From JAZLIT01 sp045617525 (GTDB lineage: Bacteria; Bacillota; Bacilli; Bacillales_A; Planococcaceae), in NCBI GenBank assembly GCA_045617525.1, contig JAZLIT010000053.1:1-12976 (forward strand): DNA of 12,976 nucleotides. The letters run 5' to 3'. The notes under the pieces are model-generated. The model made no database searches, had not been told where the DNA came from, and was given only the letters and a program-made list of their open reading frames with translations. Position numbers and translations under genes: made by a program. Of this stretch, positions 6,782 through 12,976 are shown piece after piece. Each line of letters opens with the position of its first letter. Positions within the stretch are counted from its first letter, which is position 1.

Positions 6782-6810
6782 ATTTTAAACGATTTCCTTC
6801 GAATTGTGTA
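6782..6810 (-). promoter_or_regulatory. Likely promoter of the 65-residue gene
   Basis: On the minus strand TACACA (6805-6810), 17-base spacer, TAAAAT (6782-6787). The -10 matches the sigma-A consensus at five of six positions, the -35 at four of six. Start of transcription near 6775, about 35 bases ahead of the start codon. Confidence 0.45.
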
Positions 6811-6852
6811 GTGCATACTAGAACAAATAGCAAAAACTGTTGAAATCAACGT

Positions 6853-6881
6853 TTGTGTGTATGCTTTTCATTTGTTATGCT
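6853..6881 (+). promoter_or_regulatory. Likely extended -10 promoter of the small membrane protein gene
   Basis: TGTTATGCT (6873-6881) is an extended -10 (TGn plus TATGCT); TTGTGT lies 17 bases upstream (6853-6858). Transcription would start near 6888, leaving a very short leader that begins almost at the ribosome binding site. The inverted repeat GTTGAAATCAAC lies just upstream (6839-6850) and could be an operator. Confidence 0.4.
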
Positions 6882-6901
6882 TATTAGTAGAGGTGGAGCG
6901 C

Positions 6902-6994
6902 ATGTTTAGTAATATACCAAGTTGGTTTTACGCATTAGCAATTGCGTTTGCCATTATTTTCATCGGCTACTCCGAATGGAATTCAAGACGATAA
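6902..6994 (+). CDS. 30-residue single-span membrane protein
   Basis: Small gene with a complete expression context: extended -10 promoter, AGGTGGAG 6 bases before the ATG, and a strong terminator starting 6 bases after the stop. The protein begins MFSNIPSWFYALAIAF, has one hydrophobic span of about residues 7-23, and ends in a short polar, basic tail (EWNSRR). This pattern predicts an inner-membrane miniprotein with the basic tail on the cytoplasmic side. No family is recognised. It is too short for composition to prove coding by itself; the flanking signals carry the call. It lies between two minus-strand units and belongs to neither. Confidence 0.7.
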   Translation: MFSNIPSWFYALAIAFAIIFIGYSEWNSRR

Positions 6995-6999
6995 ATAGC

Positions 7000-7040
7000 A
7001 AAAAACGATAAACTACTATTCTCGTAGTTTATCGTTTTTT
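7000..7040. terminator. Bidirectional terminator between the miniprotein gene and the lysine transporter operon
   Basis: AAAAAACGATAAACTAC (7000-7016) pairs perfectly over 17 bp with 7024-7040 around a seven-base loop. Both strands end the stem in a T run, so it can stop the plus-strand miniprotein transcript and the minus-strand transporter operon, whose last stop codon is at 7052. Confidence 0.93.
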
Positions 7041-7051
7041 ATTTTACTTTA

Positions 7052-7786
7052 TTAGCGAAGTGTGCGCTTTAAGAATGCTTGCGTACGCTCATGCTTTGGA
7101 TTAACTAATATTTCTGAAGGATGTCCTTCTTCTACGATAACACCTTTATCCATAAAGACAATACGGTCCGACACCTCTTTAGCAAACTCCATTTCATGCG
7201 TAACGATTAGCATTGTATTCCCTTGATTTGCTAGCATACGCATTACTTTTAAAACCTCACCAACCATTTCAGGGTCAAGTGCTGAGGTTGGCTCATCAAA
7301 AAGCATCACATCTGGGTCCATTGATAGCGCACGTGCAATTGCTACACGCTGTTTCTGACCACCTGATAGTTGATTTGGCTTCGCATTACGATATTGCTCC
7401 ATCCCAACAACCTCAAGTAATGACATTGCCTTCTTCTCAGCCTCTTCTTTTGAGCGTTTTAGCACTTTTTCCTGCCCAACCGTACAATTTTTCATGACAT
7501 TTAAATTATTGAATAAGTTAAATTGCTGAAACACCATCCCTAAATGCGTACGGTATTGTTCAATATTATGGTTATTCGTTAAAATATTTTCACCATTATA
7601 AATGATTTTGCCACCACTTGGCTTTTCCAGTAAATTAATACAGCGCAAAAGTGTTGATTTCCCTGAACCAGATGAACCGATTAAGCAAACAACCTCACCT
7701 TTATTTACTGTAAAATTAATGTCTTTTAACACTTCATGTTGTCCAAATGATTTACTTAGATGTTGAATGTCAATTACTGCTGTCAT
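7052..7786 (-). CDS. Lysine ABC importer, ATP-binding subunit (GlnQ/ArtM family)
   Basis: Cytoplasmic ATPase of 244 residues that powers the importer formed with the two upstream genes. Walker A GSSGSGKST (37-45), Q-loop FQQ (86-88), ABC signature LSGGQKQR (140-147), Walker B VMLFDEP (160-166) and switch histidine H197 are all intact. Length and sequence fit the polar amino acid class. AAGGAGG lies 9 bases before the ATG. The start overlaps the permease stop by four bases (ATGA), so translation is coupled. Substrate assignment to lysine comes from the L-box riboswitch ahead of the operon, not from this subunit, which is almost the same for arginine, glutamine or cystine systems. Confidence 0.95.
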   Translation of the reverse strand: MTAVIDIQHLSKSFGQHEVLKDINFTVNKGEVVCLIGSSGSGKSTLLRCINLLEKPSGGKIIYNGENILTNNHNIEQYRTHLGMVFQQFNLFNNLNVMKNCTVGQEKVLKRSKEEAEKKAMSLLEVVGMEQYRNAKPNQLSGGQKQRVAIARALSMDPDVMLFDEPTSALDPEMVGEVLKVMRMLANQGNTMLIVTHEMEFAKEVSDRIVFMDKGVIVEEGHPSEILVNPKHERTQAFLKRTLR

Positions 7787-8523
7787 TGCACTAGACCTCC
7801 TTGCTGTTTCGTGCTTACTTCTACTTTATAGGCCTTTGTGCCACTTAGTTTACGCTCGAAATATCGTAATATTTGGGTAGCAGCAATCGTCATAATTAAG
7901 TAAATTACACATGCGATGAAAAATGGTTCTGCAAAGCGGAAAACAGAACCTGTGATAGATTTTGTCAGGAAGAATAATTCCGATACACTGATTACATTTA
8001 ATACGGCTGTATCTTTAATGTTCATGACTAATTGATTTCCTGTGGCTGGTAAGCTGTTACGTAATACTTGTGGTAGCACGACATGTAGCATCGTTTGTAA
8101 GTGATTCATACCAATTGCTTCAGCGGCCTCGTACTGCCCTTGATCAATGGTTAAAATACCACCGCGAACAATTTCAGCCATATAGGCACCTGTATTTAAT
8201 CCCACAATAATTAATGCTGCCACAAATGTATCAAGTACTAGACCATAAGCTGCAAGACCATAAAACACGACCATTGCCTGTACAATCATTGGTGTACCAC
8301 GGAACACTTCAACGTAAACTGATAATAGGATGTTAAATGCTTTTAAGATGACTGACTTTAATGAACGTTTTCGCACCGGAATTGTATGTATAATCCCGAT
8401 GAAAAATCCGATGAATGCACCAATAATTGTACTAATTACTGCAATTGAAAGTGTGATCGCTGCACCGCGAAGTAATAACGGCCAGTATTCTGCTAAAATA
8501 TCTATAATTACGGTTAAACTCAT
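7783..8523 (-). CDS. Lysine ABC importer, permease subunit
   Basis: Integral membrane permease of 246 residues of the His/Glu/Gln/Arg/opine class. The usual pattern of about five spans is visible. The EAA loop, EAAEAIGMNHLQTMLHVVLP, which contacts the ATPase, lies near residues 149-168. An in-frame ATG 51 bases upstream would add 17 residues encoded across the intercistronic stem-loop. I prefer the start at 8523 because AGGGGG lies about 7 bases before it and the protein then begins like other family members. It ends with an ATGA overlap with the ATPase gene. It probably forms a homodimer, since only one permease gene is present. Confidence 0.93.
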   Translation of the reverse strand: MSLTVIIDILAEYWPLLLRGAAITLSIAVISTIIGAFIGFFIGIIHTIPVRKRSLKSVILKAFNILLSVYVEVFRGTPMIVQAMVVFYGLAAYGLVLDTFVAALIIVGLNTGAYMAEIVRGGILTIDQGQYEAAEAIGMNHLQTMLHVVLPQVLRNSLPATGNQLVMNIKDTAVLNVISVSELFFLTKSITGSVFRFAEPFFIACVIYLIMTIAATQILRYFERKLSGTKAYKVEVSTKQQGGLVQ

Positions 8524-8562
8524 AATGTTCCCCCTAACAGCAAAGGCTGCTATATTAGATAT

Positions 8563-8589
8563 TGCTAGCCTCAAATAGAGAGGCTAGCA
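8563..8589 (-). promoter_or_regulatory. Intercistronic stem-loop between binding protein and permease genes
   Basis: TGCTAGCCTC pairs perfectly over 10 bp with GAGGCTAGCA around a seven-base loop. On the minus strand it follows the binding-protein stop by about 10 bases and has no U tract, so it is not a typical terminator. Such hairpins often protect the upstream mRNA from 3' decay and so allow more binding protein than permease; that role is inference here. Confidence 0.7.
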
Positions 8590-8599
8590 CTATTTTCTA

Positions 8600-9427
8600 T
8601 TATTTAACTGATGGTTGGTTAAGTAATGCTTGTTCCATCAATTCTATACGTTGTTCTTCAGTAATTGATTCAATTGCTTTGCTGATCGCTTCAGTAAATT
8701 CAAAGTTTTTGCGAACACCGACAGCAACTGCTACATCCTCTTCTGATGTTTTGAATTCAGAAGCAACATCAACAATCACTAATTTTGGATTTGCAGCTGC
8801 TGCAGAAGTTGCCTCAGGGCGCTCACCAATATAGCCATCAACTACGCCTGTTTCCACTGCTACACGCATTGCTGAGAAGTTATCCATCCCTACATGTTGT
8901 TTTATATTTGGAATTTGTGTAATTACTTTATAGTTTGTTGTACCTAATTGAGCTGTAATATGTGCCCCGTCTAAATCAGCAAATGAAGTAGCACCTGCAT
9001 ATTTACCGTCTGCTTTTGTGACTATTACGAAATCAGATGTGTAATAGTTTGACGTAAAGTCGATTGTTTTTTTACGTTCAGCATCCGGGCTCATGCCCGC
9101 GATAATTGCATCGATTACATTTGTTTGTAACGCTGGTAATAATCCTTCCCACTCTAATTTAACGATTTGTAATTCAAGACCTAATTCTTCTGCTACTTTT
9201 TTCGCAATTTCAACATCGTATCCTGCTGCATATTCGCCTGTACCATTAATTTTTACTGCGCCGTTAGCATCCGTTGTTTGAGACCAGTTAAATGGTGCAT
9301 AATTTGCTTCCAAACCTACTTTTAATACGCCCTCTGTTCCAACTGTGTTACTTTCATCGCCACCACATGCAGCTAGAATAAGCGTTGTTAAAACAGCTAC
9401 TACGAATAAAACAATTTTGTTTTTCAT
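8600..9427 (-). CDS. Lysine ABC importer, substrate-binding lipoprotein (SBP_bac_3)
   Basis: 275-residue extracellular lipoprotein that captures the amino acid and delivers it to the permease. Signal peptide with lipobox LAAC (18-21), so Cys21 would be lipid-modified and anchored to the outer face of the membrane. The mature part is a family 3 solute-binding protein: YAPFNW and GYDVEIA in the first lobe, the ligand-contact segment AGMSPDAERKKTIDFT, then GTTNY and YIGERPEA in the second lobe. AGGAGAG lies 8 bases before the ATG; an earlier ATG five bases into that stretch is out of frame. First gene of the operon, directly after the L-box terminator. Lysine as substrate is inferred from the riboswitch; arginine or ornithine cross-binding is possible. 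Confidence 0.94.
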   Translation of the reverse strand: MKNKIVLFVVAVLTTLILAACGGDESNTVGTEGVLKVGLEANYAPFNWSQTTDANGAVKINGTGEYAAGYDVEIAKKVAEELGLELQIVKLEWEGLLPALQTNVIDAIIAGMSPDAERKKTIDFTSNYYTSDFVIVTKADGKYAGATSFADLDGAHITAQLGTTNYKVITQIPNIKQHVGMDNFSAMRVAVETGVVDGYIGERPEATSAAAANPKLVIVDVASEFKTSEEDVAVAVGVRKNFEFTEAISKAIESITEEQRIELMEQALLNQPSVK

Positions 9428-9471
9428 AATCCATTCTCTCCTTTTTTCAATATTATGGCTTTTATGTATAC

Positions 9472-9506
9472 AAAAAAGCGACCTTACTATTTCTAGATAA
9501 GGTCGC
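9472..9506 (-). terminator. L-box expression platform terminator
   Basis: GCGACCTTA pairs perfectly over 9 bp with TAAGGTCGC (9478-9506), and the minus-strand transcript continues in six U. It lies between the lysine aptamer and the binding-protein start, so lysine binding should favour termination and shut off the transporter. Confidence 0.92.
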
Positions 9507-9548
9507 GTACATTAAGTTTAGCCATAAAACCTAAAATCGTTCCCACCT

Positions 9549-9724
9549 GAGATAGCACAACTTATAAGTCTTGGGTAGACCTATAAGACAGTCTTGTAAT
9601 TGTTCATTACAAGCCCAGCATAAACGGTAGAGCACCATATACACTTCGGCGATAGTTCCTTCTTTTTCATGTCAACGTTTGCTCAAACTCAATGAAAAAC
9701 TATTAAATATCGCGCCTCTACCTC
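9549..9724 (-). promoter_or_regulatory. Lysine riboswitch (L-box) aptamer
   Basis: Read on the minus strand, the aptamer shows the conserved L-box landmarks in order: GAGGTAGAGGCGCGA at the 5' side, GAAGGAACTATCGCCGAAGT in the middle, TGCTGGGC, GACTGTC, and GTGCTATCTCA at the 3' side. P1 forms from GAGGTAG (9718-9724) and CTATCTC (9549-9555). The order and spacing closely follow the lysC leader of B. subtilis. It controls the downstream importer by transcription termination. Three side helices can be drawn, for example TTGTAATGAACAATTACAAG. A covariance-model search would place the exact ends. Confidence 0.95.
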
Positions 9725-9762
9725 ACGAAGTTGTGAGGTTTTAATATTGAATTGATATTTGT

Positions 9763-9791
9763 ATCTTACAAGTAATTCAATTCTCTGTCAA
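9763..9791 (-). promoter_or_regulatory. Sigma-A promoter of the lysine transporter operon
   Basis: Perfect -35 TTGACA (9786-9791), 17-base spacer, -10 TAAGAT (9763-9768) on the minus strand. Transcription would start near 9756, about 30 bases before the L-box P1. The -35 lies within the inverted repeat TGTCAGTATTGACA. Confidence 0.8.
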
Positions 9792-9823
9792 TACTGACAA
9801 TAAAAATTAATGTGAATATTCCA

Positions 9824-10681
9824 TTATAAATGTTCTATTTTTTTCACTTCAACTATGACTTCTAGTGTATGTTTTCCCCCTTGATATACCCCTTCAACAG
9901 GACTTACATCACGGAAATCACGCCCGACACATAAATTAATATGATTTTCTAGTACTTCAACGTTATTAGTTGGGTCAAGTCCTATCCAGCCAATACCTGG
10001 CACCATAATTTCAACCCAAGCATGTGTCGCAGATTCACCTATTAACTGATCGTCATCCCCAACATATAAATAACCACTAATGTAGCGCGAAGGAATTCCT
10101 ACAAGACGTAATATATTTAGCATTACATGTGTATAATCTTGGCAAACCCCACGTTTCAAATCATAGGCTTGTTCGGCCGTTGTTTGGATAGACGTTGCAA
10201 ATGGATCATATGAAATTGTGTCGTGTAAATATTTCATCAACTGTAATGCAAAATCAACAGGATTCACCGAAGGCTCCGGTAGATGCCCCAAAATCTCCTG
10301 TTGCTGATTTATGCGTAAATACGTAAAGTTTGAAGACGTTAAGTAAGGTAAATAATGCTCTCTAAATAACTGCGAGAAGAAAATCTCACGCATTTTATAA
10401 GAAAATTGAAGGGAGTAAATATACGGTGCGCGTTGTATACTTACGATCGAATTCGAAATGATTACAAGTTCATTATGGCGCTCCGCAATGTAAAAACTTT
10501 CAATTGTATTACGCCAAATATCGATATATTCCTTTGTTAGGGAAATCGGCGCAATCTTTACATTATACGAAAGTACACGTTGACATTCCGTACTACGTGG
10601 CTTTAAGCGTATCGTATTTAATGATTGCTCCACCATATCTTCATATCGGAAAATTGTAATATGTTTTATATCGTATTTCAT
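9824..10681 (-). CDS. Transglutaminase-like cysteine peptidase/transferase of the ATP-grasp/alpha-E cassette
   Basis: 285 residues, cytoplasmic (no signal or membrane segment). The N-terminal third is the all-beta bacterial transglutaminase-like N-terminal domain, opening MKYDIKHITIFRYEDMVEQS. The central part is the transglutaminase core with an intact catalytic triad: Cys180 in RGVCQDYTH, His220 in SATHAWVE and Asp236 in GLDPTNN. The C-terminal RDFRDVSPVEGVYQGG is also typical of this subfamily. Members may act as amidases, peptidases or transferases; the substrate is not known. AAGGAG lies 8 bases before the ATG. It is the last of three genes with the ATP-grasp and alpha-E proteins, so it probably processes or releases the product they form. 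There is no obvious terminator between it and the lysine operon promoter. Confidence 0.92.
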   Translation of the reverse strand: MKYDIKHITIFRYEDMVEQSLNTIRLKPRSTECQRVLSYNVKIAPISLTKEYIDIWRNTIESFYIAERHNELVIISNSIVSIQRAPYIYSLQFSYKMREIFFSQLFREHYLPYLTSSNFTYLRINQQQEILGHLPEPSVNPVDFALQLMKYLHDTISYDPFATSIQTTAEQAYDLKRGVCQDYTHVMLNILRLVGIPSRYISGYLYVGDDDQLIGESATHAWVEIMVPGIGWIGLDPTNNVEVLENHINLCVGRDFRDVSPVEGVYQGGKHTLEVIVEVKKIEHL

Positions 10682-10740
10682 ATAAGAATCTCCTTACTGA
10701 TCTTCCGCGCTAATATCTGCTCCTTTAATTATGGCAGTCA

Positions 10741-11685
10741 TTACACGAGAATCGGTGCTGTCAAAAAGTAGGTTTTCGTAAAAATAGGTCCAAACCTCAA
10801 ACAGTTTTCATGGATTTTCCGTATCCAGTCTAGACGTTCATCTACAGAAAAAGTGGAGGAATCTATCTGTAATAAAGTCTCTATTTCAATAATGGCACTA
10901 AACATCTCATTAGTAAATGCTTCATGATTTCCGTCTTGTAAATCAATTAATGTTTGATGGATTTTTTTTATACCGTATGCGACCGATCGTGTACATTTAA
11001 AGTCCGCAATTAAAAATTGTAGACCATCCGCATTTTGGCGCATACGATGACGTCTTGAATAGTCCTCTTGCGCATTTGTTAAAAGTAAGCCATAATTCAC
11101 TGCAAAAGTACTTGATAGCTCCTGTTCCCTCTCTAATAACGTCCGAATTATTAGCGCTGTTTTTTCTGAGCGCTCGATCCATTTCCCTATTTTCATAAAC
11201 AGAAAGCTCTCATCACGAGTCATAAGTGAATCAATAATTCCTGTTGCCGTTAAACAATTTAATTTAATTTCATTTAGAAATGAATTTGTTTCAATATTTG
11301 ATAGCGCATGGTCCCGTGAATATCTTCGTACAATAAGGTGCATATCATGGCACGTTTCCCACAGCCCTGCAGGTACAATATCACGTGCATTTTTCAAATT
11401 TAAACGAACACTTTCTGCTAAGGATTCAATTGAGTTCAAATTTGTGCGATCAAATAATGAATATAAGATGGTAGTCTCTAAATGGTAGTCAAGATTACGC
11501 AATTGATAGTCATCAATATAGCCTGATATTTTAATAATTGCTTGCCATTCTTTTTCAATGATTTCATCATTAAAACTATGTTCTAACATACGCTCTAGCT
11601 GTGTGGATACGATATGGGCATTTGTTTCAATACGTTCTGCATATCGTCCTATCCAATATAGTGAATCTGCTACTCTACTTAGCAT
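10741..11685 (-). CDS. Alpha-E domain protein (DUF403 family)
   Basis: 314 residues, almost entirely alpha-helical, opening with the family signature MLSRVADSLYWIGRYAERIE. No membrane segment or signal. The family (COG2307) is nearly always encoded next to a circularly permuted ATP-grasp gene, sometimes fused to it, and its biochemical role is not settled. Length matches the usual 310-320 residues. The start codon overlaps the end of the ATP-grasp gene by 11 bases and is preceded by AGGAGG at 9 bases, so the two proteins are probably made in equal amounts and may form a complex. The stop forms TAATG with a 15-codon frame that runs to the ribosome binding site of the next gene. Confidence 0.92.
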   Translation of the reverse strand: MLSRVADSLYWIGRYAERIETNAHIVSTQLERMLEHSFNDEIIEKEWQAIIKISGYIDDYQLRNLDYHLETTILYSLFDRTNLNSIESLAESVRLNLKNARDIVPAGLWETCHDMHLIVRRYSRDHALSNIETNSFLNEIKLNCLTATGIIDSLMTRDESFLFMKIGKWIERSEKTALIIRTLLEREQELSSTFAVNYGLLLTNAQEDYSRRHRMRQNADGLQFLIADFKCTRSVAYGIKKIHQTLIDLQDGNHEAFTNEMFSAIIEIETLLQIDSSTFSVDERLDWIRKIHENCLRFGPIFTKTYFLTAPILV

Positions 11686-12976
11686 TAACTAGCGCCTCCT
11701 TTAATACCCATGTGTCCTTGCCTCCGCCACCTTGTGAAGAGTTTACCACTAATGAACCTTCCTTCAATGCAACCCGAGATAAGCCCCCCGGCAATACAAA
11801 CGAAGATTTCCCACTAAACACAAAAACACGTAAATCAACATGACATGGATAAAATCGGTCATTTTGATAAGCAGGTGCCCGCGATAAAGAAATCGTTGGC
11901 TGAGCGATATATTGATGTGGTGTCTCAATAATTTTCTCTCTAAAAATTTCACGTTCTTCTGGCGTTGAGTGAGGGCCAATTAACATATCATAGCCTCCAG
12001 ATGCGCCTACATTTTTCACAACAAGTTCATCTAAATGATCCAGAACCCAAGCTCTTACCACAGGGTCGTTCAACAAATGTGTTGTTACGTTTGGAATTAG
12101 CGGCTCCTCATTTAAATAATAGCGAATCATATCTGGTACATAATAATACATTGCCTTATCATCAGCCACACCATTTCCAACAGCATTCAATATTGCGACA
12201 TTACCTTTTTTATAAACATCTAAAATATTTTCAACGCCAAGCATTGAATCAGCATTAAATACAGCAGGGTCTAAAAAATCATCGTCAATACGACGGTAAA
12301 TAATGTCAACACGCTGTAATCCTCGAATTGTTTTCAAATAAACATAATCATCCTTCACAATCAAATCTCGCCCTTCAACTAGCGGGATATTCAATTGCTT
12401 CGCCAAAAAAACATGGTCATAATAGGCTGAATTATACATTCCTGCCGTTAGTAGTACCGCACTTACCTCATCCTGTTTAATACCACTAGGACTATGATCG
12501 TACAACGTTTGCTGCAATTCATCTAACTGTTCCTCAAGCGTTACAATGGAGTAATTCTCAAAAAACTCCGGGTATATTTTACGCATTACATAGCGATTTT
12601 GAAATACATAGCTCATACCAGATGGATTGCGTAGATTATCCTCTAACACAAAATAATCCCCTTTTTCATCACGTATCAAATCAATGCCTGCAAGGAAAAT
12701 ATGATTCTTAATTGGAAGGTTTGCATGCTTTACTTCTTTATAATAATATGGATTATTCTCAATTAATTCTCTCGGTATAACCCCATCTTCAACTATCTTC
12801 TGCTCATTATAAACATCATCTAAAAAGGCATTTAAAGCCGCCACACGCTGCTTCATCCCTTCTTCGATATAAGTCCATTTTTCTTTTGGGATAATAATTG
12901 GCACGAAGTCAAACGGCATCGCACGTTCTGTACCACCTTCTGAGCCATAAACAGTGAATGTAATCCCCTGTCGTAA
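11675..12976 (-). CDS. Circularly permuted ATP-grasp protein (5' end outside window)
   Basis: The frame is open to the window edge: 433 residues are visible, starting within GITFTVYGSEGGTERAMPF, a conserved early segment of the family, so about 40 residues are missing. An internal ATG at 12919 is therefore not the true start. The family (COG2308, DUF404/DUF407) is an ATP-grasp fold with rearranged order, predicted to form amide bonds between an amino or peptide substrate and a carboxylate with ATP. Visible conserved segments: FVLEDNLRNPSGMSY, KNVGASGGYDMLIGP, a DLR motif in HVDLRVFVF, and the glycine-rich NSSQGGGGKDTWVL near the C terminus. It ends VNAK, overlapping the alpha-E gene by 11 bases. 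First visible gene of the three-gene cassette; the promoter is outside the window. Confidence 0.93.
   Translation of the reverse strand, partial: LRQGITFTVYGSEGGTERAMPFDFVPIIIPKEKWTYIEEGMKQRVAALNAFLDDVYNEQKIVEDGVIPRELIENNPYYYKEVKHANLPIKNHIFLAGIDLIRDEKGDYFVLEDNLRNPSGMSYVFQNRYVMRKIYPEFFENYSIVTLEEQLDELQQTLYDHSPSGIKQDEVSAVLLTAGMYNSAYYDHVFLAKQLNIPLVEGRDLIVKDDYVYLKTIRGLQRVDIIYRRIDDDFLDPAVFNADSMLGVENILDVYKKGNVAILNAVGNGVADDKAMYYYVPDMIRYYLNEEPLIPNVTTHLLNDPVVRAWVLDHLDELVVKNVGASGGYDMLIGPHSTPEEREIFREKIIETPHQYIAQPTISLSRAPAYQNDRFYPCHVDLRVFVFSGKSSFVLPGGLSRVALKEGSLVVNSSQGGGGKDTWVLKEALVNAK

Noticed and set aside
7213..7497. 94-codon plus-strand frame inside the ATPase gene
   Set aside because: Antisense shadow of a well-supported ABC ATPase gene.
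8524..8574. Permease start 17 codons upstream
   Set aside because: It would encode part of the intercistronic stem-loop, has no ribosome binding site, and the ATG at 8523 has a good one.
8330..8834. Two plus-strand frames over the permease and binding-protein genes
   Set aside because: Antisense shadows with no ribosome binding site; the minus-strand genes have intact family motifs.
9472..9724. T-box leader for the amino acid transporter
   Set aside because: There is no GGTGGNACC core; the conserved elements are those of the lysine riboswitch.
11601..12258. Plus-strand frames over the alpha-E and ATP-grasp genes
   Set aside because: Antisense shadows of conserved genes with no supporting signals.
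1..12976. Mobile element, prophage, CRISPR array or toxin-antitoxin pair
   Set aside because: No transposase, integrase, regular repeats with spacers or recognisable toxin gene is visible; the gene content is that of an ordinary chromosome.

Overview
The window looks like a chromosomal segment of a low-GC Gram-positive bacterium of the Bacillales, probably in or near the Planococcaceae (Lysinibacillus/Solibacillus-like). The basis is the AT-rich sequence, strong AGGAGG-type ribosome binding sites, T-box and L-box leaders with Bacillus-type intrinsic terminators, and an xpaC-yaaN pair behind an ECF-type promoter. The genus is inference. I see no insertion sequence, prophage, tRNA, rRNA or CRISPR array.

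Layout. Bases 1-1119 (minus): 5' part of argS, whose complete T-box leader carries a CGC (Arg) specifier and starts at a near-consensus sigma-A promoter. 1286-3507 (minus): a dCache-type methyl-accepting chemotaxis protein and its terminator. 3608-4054 (minus): a 66-residue cold-shock protein with a ~140-nt leader that contains an 18-bp perfect hairpin followed by seven U. 4085-4440 (minus): a 97-residue DUF1033-like protein. 4468-6541 (plus): xpaC and yaaN (TelA family), with a sigma-W-like promoter just upstream. 6541-6810 (minus): a 65-residue conserved-looking protein. 6853-7040 (plus): a 30-residue single-span membrane protein. 7052-9791 (minus): a polar amino acid ABC transporter (binding lipoprotein, permease, ATPase) under a complete lysine (L-box) riboswitch, which identifies it as a likely lysine importer. 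9824-12976 (minus): a three-gene cassette made of a circularly permuted ATP-grasp protein (5' end outside the window), an alpha-E protein and a transglutaminase-like protein.

How the parts work together. Three leader RNAs couple expression to physiology: uncharged tRNA-Arg for argS, lysine for the transporter, and probably RNA structure or cold for the cold-shock gene. The xpaC-yaaN pair looks like part of the cell-envelope stress response. The least understood unit is the ATP-grasp/alpha-E/transglutaminase cassette. It belongs to a widespread family association proposed to make or modify peptides, and its substrate is unknown. It is tightly coupled (11-bp overlap, then a 52-bp gap with a TAATG junction), has no visible terminator, and may read through into the lysine leader. 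Most gene pairs elsewhere are separated by very good, often bidirectional, terminators, so operon boundaries are unusually clear.
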